Of a stretch of 8,360 nt of DNA, positions 1 through 5,355 are shown piece by piece. The position numbers and the translations under genes were made by a program. Positions within the stretch are counted from its first letter, which is position 1. Each line of letters starts with the position of its first letter. This stretch comes from Gammaproteobacteria bacterium (GTDB lineage Bacteria; Pseudomonadota; Gammaproteobacteria; HK1), in contig JAGRHX010000208.1 of assembly GCA_020444775.1 (NCBI GenBank), forward strand, positions 1 through 8,360, read 5' to 3'. The notes beneath the pieces are model-generated. The model was not told where the DNA came from, searched no databases, and saw nothing but the letters and a program-made list of their open reading frames with translations.

Positions 1-614
1 GGTCCCAGGGCCAGCCGGATCGCGTCGATGAGACGAGGCAGAGTCTGCGGCAGCACCACGCGGAGGATCAGTTGCAGGCTCGATGCGCCCAGCGTCTGCG
101 CCTTCACGATCTGCTCTTCTGGAAGCTCGGTGACCCGCAAGGCAAGCTCGCGGACCATGAACGGTCCAACCCCGATGACGATCAACGTGACCTTCGCGAC
201 CTCGCCGAGCCCAAAGACGATGAAGAGTATCGGCAGGATCGCCAAGGGCGGAATCATCGACAGCACCGACACCAGCGGTGACAGGGTCGAGTGCATCAGC
301 GGCACAACGCCTATGCCGATGCCGAGCACCAGCGCCAGCGAGGCGGCGCAGCCCACGCCCAGCCCCAGCCTCCCCAGGCTGCTCCGGGTATCCGCCCAGA
401 GCAGGATCCGGCCACTGCGCCGGTCGGTCTCGGTGGCCAGGCGCACGGCGCTGTCGACCAGGGTCGAGGGCGCGGGCAGCAGCTTGTCCTTGGGGTTCTC
501 GGCGAGTCGCTGCGCCGAGCCGTGCATGTACAGGACCAGCAGTGCCAGCAATGGCAGCGCGCCCAGCAGCAGCCGGGTCGCGGTGCCGACCCGGACATTG
601 ATTACACGAGGCAC
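1..614 (-). CDS. ABC transporter permease, nitrate/sulfonate/taurine (SsuC/TauC/NrtB) type, 3'-truncated
   Basis: Inner-membrane permease of an ABC importer, cut by the left window edge after 204 codons. I chose a GTG start at 614 because a clear CAGGAG Shine-Dalgarno (623-628) sits 8 nt upstream; the frame stays open to the edge. The protein begins MPRVINVRVGTATRL. It has a hydrophobic segment at about residues 14-30, a polar periplasmic stretch, then hydrophobic stretches at about 82-106 and 113-150. The cytoplasmic EAA loop that docks on the ATPase is at about 166-196, with the conserved GA at 176-177 (KAQTLGASS). This layout is that of the BPD_transp_1 permeases of the nitrate/sulfonate/taurine class. 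It lies 77 nt downstream of the binding-protein gene on the same strand, so both are probably one transcript. The ATPase gene would be expected just beyond the left edge. Substrate is inferred from context to be guanidine. Confidence 0.88.
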   Translation of the reverse strand, partial: MPRVINVRVGTATRLLLGALPLLALLVLYMHGSAQRLAENPKDKLLPAPSTLVDSAVRLATETDRRSGRILLWADTRSSLGRLGLGVGCAASLALVLGIGIGVVPLMHSTLSPLVSVLSMIPPLAILPILFIVFGLGEVAKVTLIVIGVGPFMVRELALRVTELPEEQIVKAQTLGASSLQLILRVVLPQTLPRLIDAIRLALG

Positions 615-653
615 GGCGCAGACTCCTGAATGTCGGTACGGCCCGCTCGGAGA

Positions 654-676
654 GCGCGAGGCTGGCGCCTCGGCGC
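654..676 (-). other. Intergenic stem-loop between binding-protein and permease genes
   Basis: A perfect 6-bp stem (CGAGGC 657-662, GCCTCG 667-672) with a TGGC loop, extended by three more G-C pairs (654-656 with 674-676) across one bulged base. It lies 15 nt past the binding-protein stop codon, with no T tract in either direction, so it is not a canonical terminator. A common role for such hairpins behind a binding-protein gene is to stabilise the upstream mRNA or partly attenuate read-through, giving more binding protein than permease. The hairpin is seen; the role is inferred. Confidence 0.4.
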
Positions 677-691
677 CCGTCCCAGCGACCG

Positions 692-1774
692 CTACAAGCG
701 GCCCTCCGCGGCCAGCGTCATGAAGGTCGCGTCGAAGCGAAGCTTGATGTTCGCGGTGTCACCCAGGGTCTTGCCGTTGGCAAAGCGCATGCCTACCGCA
801 TCCGGGGTGCGTGCACCTTCACCGAGGATGCCGTGTGAGAAGGAGAAGTTGCGCACGTGGTCCATGGTGCCGATCAGCTTGTCACTCTTGGCGAAGGCCA
901 CGGCTTCACCCGGTTCGAAGAACATCTGGGTGCTCGCAAGCTGGGCTTCGAACCCGGCCAGATCGGTTCCCGATGCCTTGCCCATGGATTCGCGTGCCGT
1001 GGCCCCGGCGGCGGTATCCGCCGACATCAGCCGCATGGTCTCGTACCACGCGCCGGTGAGTGCCTTGCCAAGATCCGGGTTGGCTTCCAGGGTGCGGGTG
1101 TTGACCACCAACATGTCGATGATCTCGCCCGGGATACGCGAAGAATCGAAGACCTTCAGCGAGTCCGGCATGGCGAGGACCTCGCTCAGCAACGGATTCC
1201 AGGTCACCACGGCGTCGACGTCATCGGTTGCGTACGCGGCGACGATGTCGGCGTCCGAGGTGTTCACCACCGTGATGTCACGTTCGGACAGACCAGCGCT
1301 GTCCAGCGCCCGTGCGAGCAGATAATGAGAGACCGACAGCTCGACCAGGTTCACCCGTCGACCCGCGATATCTGCAAGACCACGCGCATTCTTCAGGACC
1401 ACGCCGTCGTTGCCGTTGGAGAAATCGCCGATGATGAGCGCGGTAGAATCCACGCCACCGGCGGCCGGGATGGTCAGGGCATCCATGTTGGTCATCGTGC
1501 AGCCGTCATACTGTCCGGCCGTGTACTGGTTGATCGACTCGACATAGTCGTTGATCTGCACGACCTCGATGTTGATCCCGTAGCGGTCGGCCCACTTCTT
1601 CACGATGCCGGTGCGGGCCGCGTATTCCCACGGCATCCAGCCCACGTAGATGCTCCAGGCAATCTTGAAGTCCTTGCGTTTCTCGGCCAGCGCTTGCTGA
1701 CCCGAGACGAGCAGCAGCGTGGCTACCAGTGCGAGTGCCCCGACTCCGAGCACATTCAGCTTGGGCGTCTGCAT
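692..1774 (-). CDS. ABC transporter periplasmic substrate-binding protein, urea/guanidine carboxylase-associated type
   Basis: A 360-residue exported solute-binding protein. The ATG at 1774 is fixed by a strong GAGGAGG (1781-1787) 6 nt upstream. A Sec signal peptide is evident: basic start (MQTPK), hydrophobic core at about 7-24, and a signal peptidase I site ALA|EKR after residue 30; no lipobox Cys. The mature protein starts like NrtA/SsuA/TauA-type binding proteins (FKIAWSIYVGWMPWEYAA), followed by INDYVESINQYTAGQYDGC and an MTNMDALTIPAAGGVDS region. From memory this resembles the subgroup encoded beside urea carboxylase-like (now known as guanidine carboxylase) genes and beside cyanobacterial guanidine hydrolase. 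It is the first gene of a minus-strand importer operon, diverging from the guanidine hydrolase gene and preceded by a sigma54-type promoter. Guanidine as ligand is inferred from family and neighbour; urea, nitrate or a sulfonate is less likely. Confidence 0.88.
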   Translation of the reverse strand: MQTPKLNVLGVGALALVATLLLVSGQQALAEKRKDFKIAWSIYVGWMPWEYAARTGIVKKWADRYGINIEVVQINDYVESINQYTAGQYDGCTMTNMDALTIPAAGGVDSTALIIGDFSNGNDGVVLKNARGLADIAGRRVNLVELSVSHYLLARALDSAGLSERDITVVNTSDADIVAAYATDDVDAVVTWNPLLSEVLAMPDSLKVFDSSRIPGEIIDMLVVNTRTLEANPDLGKALTGAWYETMRLMSADTAAGATARESMGKASGTDLAGFEAQLASTQMFFEPGEAVAFAKSDKLIGTMDHVRNFSFSHGILGEGARTPDAVGMRFANGKTLGDTANIKLRFDATFMTLAAEGRL

Positions 1775-1823
1775 GAATTCCCTCCTCTACAAGTCATGCG
1801 CGATCGCAACCCGTGTTGGCGCT

Positions 1824-1839
1824 TGCAACAGGCATGCCC
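1824..1839 (-). promoter_or_regulatory. Sigma54 (-24/-12) promoter for the importer operon
   Basis: Read on the minus strand, GGGCAT-GCCTG-TTGCA. Against the RpoN consensus TGGCAC-N5-TTGC(A/T) it keeps the essential GG and GC with exactly 10 bases between them, and the full TTGCA -12 element; the mismatches are the first and last bases of the -24 element. The predicted start site is near 1813, giving a leader of about 39 nt that contains the GAGGAGG ribosome-binding site of the binding-protein gene. Confidence 0.68.
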
Positions 1840-1914
1840 ATCAAGCGTTTCGCGGACGGCGCCGTGCATGGCTACCGAGGATGGGGCGTATGGCCATGTG
1901 TTTGCACCAAGAGC

Positions 1915-1929
1915 GCATCAACGTGGTGC
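1915..1929. promoter_or_regulatory. NtrC-like enhancer site 1
   Basis: GCATC-AACGT-GGTGC matches the NtrC dyad GCACC-N5-GGTGC at 9 of 10 defined bases. Its centre (1922) is about 109 bp upstream of the predicted minus-strand start site and about 118 bp upstream of the predicted plus-strand one. The dyad extends outward (AGCGCATC paired with GGTGCGCT), which makes it look like a hairpin, but at the DNA level an activator site explains it better. Confidence 0.62.
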
Positions 1930-1945
1930 GCTGCCATCTGTTACT

Positions 1946-1960
1946 GCACGTCAACGGTGC
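1946..1960. promoter_or_regulatory. NtrC-like enhancer site 2
   Basis: GCACG-TCAAC-GGTGC matches the NtrC dyad GCACC-N5-GGTGC at 9 of 10 defined bases. Its centre (1953) is 31 bp from that of site 1, three helical turns, so two dimers would lie on the same DNA face as at the classical glnA enhancer. It lies about 140 bp from the predicted minus start site and about 87 bp from the predicted plus one. Confidence 0.62.
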
Positions 1961-1965
1961 GAGCT

Positions 1966-1980
1966 GCCTCGTGTCGGTGC
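1966..1980. promoter_or_regulatory. Possible weak third NtrC-like site
   Basis: GCCTC-GTGTC-GGTGC has a perfect right half (GGTGC) and a left half matching 3 of 5 bases. Its centre (1973) is 20 bp, about two turns, beyond site 2. The phasing makes it worth recording, but it could be chance in GC-rich DNA. Confidence 0.25.
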
Positions 1981-2013
1981 GGCGCCGTATGCATCGTATG
2001 CCGACCTCGGTCG

Positions 2014-2029
2014 TGGCACGTCACTTGCT
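2014..2029 (+). promoter_or_regulatory. Sigma54 (-24/-12) promoter for the guanidine hydrolase gene
   Basis: TGGCACGTCACTTGCT is a perfect match to the RpoN consensus TGGCAC-N5-TTGC(A/T), with GG at 2015-2016 and GC at 2027-2028 exactly 10 bases apart. The predicted start site is near 2040, giving a 5' leader of about 63 nt to the ATG at 2103. It is correctly oriented and placed for gdmH and would need an AAA+ activator, for which the two NtrC-like sites upstream are candidates. Confidence 0.82.
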
Positions 2030-2102
2030 TGAAGCCTTCCGAGGCTCCTGCGCCATGTAGCGCAAAGCCCACCACCGCACGACGCAGTCCTTGGAGAAAT
2101 CG

Positions 2103-3308
2103 ATGAGCGCCGATCTGTTCCAGCGACCCGATACCACCTTGATGCAAGAAGCGCTGGCCGCTGGCCCCGGTGCCTCGCATCACCCCGACTTCAGCAAGTC
2201 AGACCTGCACGGCTGGCGATCCGCGCATGCCGAGGCGGACCTTCCACGCGATGCCTGGAACAAGGAGGTGCAGCGCAATCTGGAGCTCGGGTTGGAGGCC
2301 TCGGCAAGCGTGGTGGACCGCAGTATCAGCACCTTCGCGCGTGGCGAGCTACCGCATTTCGCAGGCATCAATACCTTCATGAAGAGCCCGTATTGCGAGC
2401 AGGCAAACGATGTGGGGCGTTACGACGCGGCCATTCTCGGGGTGCCCTTCGATGGTGGGACCACCTATCGCCCCGGAACCCGATTCGGGCCGCAGGGGAT
2501 GCGGCGCATCTCGGCCCTGTACACGCCCTACAACTTCGAGATCGGTGTGGATCTGCGCGAGCAGATGACGCTGTGCGACATGGGTGACGTGTTCGTGATA
2601 CCGGCCAACATCGAGAAGACCTTCGATCAGATCTCAAAGGCGGTGGGCCATGTGTTTGCGAGCGGCGCACTGCCGATCATCCTCGGTGGCGACCATTCGA
2701 TCGGCTTTGCCACGGTGCGCGGTATCGCCGAGCAGACCGACAAGACCATCGGCATCATCCATTTCGACAGACACGCGGACATCCAGGAGAAGGACCTGGA
2801 CGAGCGCATGCACACCACGCCCTGGTACCACGCCACCAACCTGCCCAACGTGCCGGCGCGCAACCTGGTGCAGATCGGCATCGGCGGCTGGCAGGTCCCG
2901 CGCGAGGCGATCGAGGAGGCGCGTCGTCGCGACACCACCATCATCAGCATGAACGACGTCGAGCGATTGGGCCTGGACAAGGTTGCCGAGATCGCGTTGG
3001 AGCAGGCCTGGAAGGGGGCCGATGCCGTCTATCTGAGCTTTGATATCGACAGTGTCGACTGTGGCTTCGTGCCCGGTACCGGATGGCCAGAGCCCGGTGG
3101 CTTCCTGCCCCGTGAGATCCTGTATCTGCTCGGCGCGGTTGCGAAGGAGGGGATCTGTGGGATGGAGGTGGTGGAGGTGTCGCCGCCTTACGATATCTCC
3201 GATATCACCTCGCTGATGGGGGTGCGGGCCATCGTCGACGTGCTCGGCACGGTGGTCGCGCATGGCAAGCTGGGATCGCACAAATCCTTGCTGCGCGATC
3301 CCGGCTGA
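2103..3308 (+). CDS. gdmH: Ureohydrolase-family enzyme, probable nickel-dependent guanidine hydrolase
   Basis: A 401-residue cytoplasmic enzyme of the arginase/agmatinase fold, predicted to hydrolyse guanidine to urea and ammonia. I chose the ATG at 2103 because GGAG (2093-2096) lies 6 nt upstream; an in-frame TTG at 2091 overlaps that site. Binuclear-metal ligands are intact: H198 (GGDHS), D222, H224, D226 (FDRHAD) and D314, D316 (SFDID). E358 lies in VVEVSPPYD. Features unlike agmatinase (about 300 residues) are a roughly 85-residue N-terminal extension, Arg in place of Ala in the D-A-H-x-D motif, HTTPW at 237-241, and DCGFVPGTGWPEPGG with Trp328 where arginase/agmatinase relatives usually have Thr or Ser. 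These match what I recall of GdmH/Sll1077-type guanidine hydrolases. The divergent importer supports this. No urease or nickel-chaperone (hypA/hypB) gene is in the window. Guanidinobutyrase or another guanidino-acid hydrolase remains possible. Confidence 0.85.
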   Translation: MSADLFQRPDTTLMQEALAAGPGASHHPDFSKSDLHGWRSAHAEADLPRDAWNKEVQRNLELGLEASASVVDRSISTFARGELPHFAGINTFMKSPYCEQANDVGRYDAAILGVPFDGGTTYRPGTRFGPQGMRRISALYTPYNFEIGVDLREQMTLCDMGDVFVIPANIEKTFDQISKAVGHVFASGALPIILGGDHSIGFATVRGIAEQTDKTIGIIHFDRHADIQEKDLDERMHTTPWYHATNLPNVPARNLVQIGIGGWQVPREAIEEARRRDTTIISMNDVERLGLDKVAEIALEQAWKGADAVYLSFDIDSVDCGFVPGTGWPEPGGFLPREILYLLGAVAKEGICGMEVVEVSPPYDISDITSLMGVRAIVDVLGTVVAHGKLGSHKSLLRDPG

Positions 3309-3309
3309 G

Positions 3310-3327
3310 CGCGTCGTGCCGGACGCG
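3310..3327. terminator. Possible bidirectional terminator hairpin between converging genes
   Basis: CGCGTC (3310-3315) and GACGCG (3322-3327) form a 6-bp GC-only stem around a 6-base loop, filling almost all of the 21-bp gap between the gdmH stop (3308) and the stop of the opposing asparagine synthetase-type gene (3330). There is no T tract on either side, so intrinsic termination would be weak; position is the main argument. Confidence 0.3.
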
Positions 3328-3329
3328 GA

Positions 3330-5261
3330 TCAGGACCAGCGTTGCCGCCAGGCCTGTAGCATGATGAGGCTCCACAGGGCGTACTGGTGTGAGCCGTGAC
3401 CCGCCAGGTGACGTTGCCACAGCGGCGTCACCGCACGTGCATCGATCAGCGGATCGTGGCGTAGCGCCTGCTCGCCAATCAGTGACTCCGCCCAGTCACG
3501 CAGCGGGCCACGCAGCCAGTCGTCCAGCGGAATACCGAAGCCGCTCTTCGGTCGCTCGAACAGCGACGCGGGTACGTGGCGCTGCAAGAGCTGGCGTAAC
3601 GGGTACTTGCCGCGGCCATTGCGAACCTTCATCTCGGTGGGGAACTGCCAGGCGAGCTCGATGACCCGATGATCCAACAGCGGCACCCGGACCTCCAGCC
3701 CGACCGCCATGCTGGCGCGGTCGACCTTGGTGAGGATGTCGTCGGGCAGGTACAGGCTCATGTCCAGGAACTGTAGCCTGGCGCGCAGATCCTCGAACTC
3801 ATCGAGCAGACACTGTTCGTCCATGATGCCCCGTGGCGTCGAGACGCCATGCAGGAGGCTCCGCGGTTCCGGCCATTGCGCCGTCACCTGCCGGTACATC
3901 TGTTCACCGCGCTCGAGCGCGAACAGATCGGTCAGCTTGAGCAGCTTGTCACCCGCCTGGCGGGGCCGATAGCGCGGCGGCAGCAGCAGCCTGGCAACCG
4001 TGTCCCAATGCCGTGCCGGCAGCGCGTGCACCAGCGTGCGCAATGCCCGCCGCAGCGGCGGCGGCACTACGCGCATCGCCGCCCAGATGCGTCCCAGCCA
4101 GAGATGCCGGTTGTATCCGGCAAAGCCCTCGTCACCGCCGTCGCCTGACAGCGCGACCGTGACCGACTCGCGCGCGGCGCGTGAGACGAACCAGGTCGGG
4201 ACCTGCGAGGAGTCCGAGAACGGCTCGTCGTAAATCCGTGGCAGATCCGGGATCAGCTCGAGCGCCTGGGCGGAGCTGACCGCCAGCTCGTGATGCTCGG
4301 TGCCCAGATGATCGGCTACCGCTCGGGCGTTCGCTGACTCGTCGTAGCGCGGATCGTCGAAGCGAATCGAGAATGTCCGGACTCGCGAGCGACCGCTGCG
4401 CTGCATGTAGGCGACCACCGTGGACGAGTCGACACCGCCGGAGAGGAAGGCACCGACCGGCACGTCGGCGACCATCCGCCGTTCGACCGCGTCCCGTAGC
4501 AGCGCGTCCAGACGCGCCAGCCCGTCGTCCAGATCGTCGATGGGCTGGCGTTGTCCTTGCAGCGCGATCTCGGCCAGTGACCAGTACTGCTCCTGGACCG
4601 GCGCCGCGTCGGGCCCGATACGCAAGATACAGCCCGGCTCGAGCTTGTGGGCATCCTCGTAGATGCACAGCGGCGTGGGCACGCAGGCGAGCTGTAGGTA
4701 GGCGGCCACGGCCGAGACATCGAGCCGTGCCTGCCAGTCCTGGCGCGCGCGCAGCGCCTTGAGCTCCGAGCCGAACAGCCAGCCCGAGCCGTGACGTGCC
4801 CAGTAAAGTGGCTTGATGCCGAGTCGGTCTCGAGCGAGATACAGGGTCCGCTCGTGCCTGTCCCAGAGTGCGAAGGCGAACATCCCGATGCACTGCTGCA
4901 CGGCGCGTTTCACGCCGCCCACCGCGCAGGCCTCGAGCAGCACCTCGGTATCCGAATGACCGCGCAGCCGAGCGGTATCGAGTCCGAAATGCCGGCACAG
5001 CTCGGGCGCGTTGTAGATCTCGCCGTTGTAGGCGATCACGAAACGTCCGTCGGCCGAGATCATGGGCTGGTGCCCCTGGGCCGACAGATCGACAATCGAC
5101 AGACGTCGATGACCGAGTGCGATCCCGGTCGGCCCGTCCAGCCAGATGCCGTGATCGTCCGGGCCGCGATGGCGCAGCGCGCTGACCATCCGGGTCAGCG
5201 TGTCGGCCGCCCGGTCGGTGTCGAAACCGCCTGGCTCCAGGAATCCGGCTAGACCGCACAT
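3330..5261 (-). CDS. asnB: Asparagine synthase (glutamine-hydrolysing) / AsnB-type amidotransferase
   Basis: A 643-residue class II glutamine amidotransferase fused to an ATP-dependent asparagine synthetase domain: aspartate + glutamine + ATP to asparagine + glutamate. The start is the ATG at 5261, giving MCGLAGF, because Cys2 must become the N-terminal nucleophile; an upstream in-frame GTG (5294) would bury it. N-terminal domain: RHRGPDD (30-36), GHRRLSIVD (50-58), YNGEIYN (78-84), SDTEVLLE (103-110). Synthetase domain: ATP-pyrophosphatase loop SGGVDSS (274-280), SGDGGDE (372-378), then KVDRASMAVGLEVRVPLLDH and RPKSGFGIPLDDWL. The C-terminus ends HQYALWSLIMLQAWRQRW, as in the longer AsnB paralogues often found in polysaccharide clusters, so the true acceptor may be a sugar acid or other carboxylate rather than aspartate. 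There is no strong ribosome-binding site. It lies 94 nt downstream of the molybdoenzyme gene on the same strand, and may be transcribed with it. Confidence 0.92.
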   Translation of the reverse strand: MCGLAGFLEPGGFDTDRAADTLTRMVSALRHRGPDDHGIWLDGPTGIALGHRRLSIVDLSAQGHQPMISADGRFVIAYNGEIYNAPELCRHFGLDTARLRGHSDTEVLLEACAVGGVKRAVQQCIGMFAFALWDRHERTLYLARDRLGIKPLYWARHGSGWLFGSELKALRARQDWQARLDVSAVAAYLQLACVPTPLCIYEDAHKLEPGCILRIGPDAAPVQEQYWSLAEIALQGQRQPIDDLDDGLARLDALLRDAVERRMVADVPVGAFLSGGVDSSTVVAYMQRSGRSRVRTFSIRFDDPRYDESANARAVADHLGTEHHELAVSSAQALELIPDLPRIYDEPFSDSSQVPTWFVSRAARESVTVALSGDGGDEGFAGYNRHLWLGRIWAAMRVVPPPLRRALRTLVHALPARHWDTVARLLLPPRYRPRQAGDKLLKLTDLFALERGEQMYRQVTAQWPEPRSLLHGVSTPRGIMDEQCLLDEFEDLRARLQFLDMSLYLPDDILTKVDRASMAVGLEVRVPLLDHRVIELAWQFPTEMKVRNGRGKYPLRQLLQRHVPASLFERPKSGFGIPLDDWLRGPLRDWAESLIGEQALRHDPLIDARAVTPLWQRHLAGHGSHQYALWSLIMLQAWRQRWS

Positions 5262-5355
5262 GGGCGGTTCAGCCGGTAGTGGTCGCGCCCACACCGATCG
5301 CGACCGGCCCCGTCCGAGCTGGCCGACTCGCAGCGTTGCCAGCGTGGCACGGGGC

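Larger units (their letters stand above)
1775..2102. promoter_or_regulatory. Divergent intergenic control region
   Basis: A 328-bp gap between two genes read away from each other. Open reading frames across it are short or are shadows and I see no convincing gene. It contains a sigma54-type promoter at each side (1824-1839 minus, 2014-2029 plus), two NtrC-like dyads in the middle (1915-1929, 1946-1960), a weaker third dyad (1966-1980), and a Shine-Dalgarno for each flanking gene. I found no guanidine-I signature (the conserved purine-rich GGTCCGAGAG or ACGGCGGGA segments) on either strand, nor paired ACGR-loop hairpins of guanidine-II. Confidence 0.8.

Noticed and set aside
28..723. Plus-strand open frame of 231 codons over the left edge.
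   Set aside because: The minus strand here encodes a clear ABC permease with a ribosome-binding site and an EAA motif; the plus frame is low-complexity Arg/Ser/Pro-rich shadow sequence.
1839..1851. IHF-like sequence CATCAAGCGTTTC.
   Set aside because: Both degenerate end positions of the IHF consensus fail, and it overlaps the edge of the -24 element, a poor place for a DNA-bending site.
1913..1960. Two hairpins containing AACG (1914-1930 and 1946-1960), reminiscent of the guanidine-II (mini-ykkC) paired ACGR loops.
   Set aside because: The loops do not fit ACGR, they lie upstream of both predicted transcription starts, and the 15-bp dyads with 5-bp spacers match NtrC sites much better.
857..2032. 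Long plus-strand open frame of 391 codons.
   Set aside because: It lies mostly antisense to the well-supported binding-protein gene, has no domain-like sequence, and is an expected by-product of GC-rich codon bias.
2091..2102. TTG at 2091 as an upstream start for the guanidine hydrolase.
   Set aside because: It overlaps the GGAG ribosome-binding site and has none of its own, whereas the ATG at 2103 is ideally spaced from GGAG.
4132..5259. Minus-strand open frame of 375 codons within the amidotransferase gene.
   Set aside because: It is Arg-rich and featureless, in another frame of a gene whose own frame shows all catalytic motifs.
5259..5294. GTG at 5294 as the start of the asparagine synthetase-type gene.
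   Set aside because: Class II amidotransferases need Cys at position 2 after Met removal; only the ATG at 5261 gives MCGLAGF.
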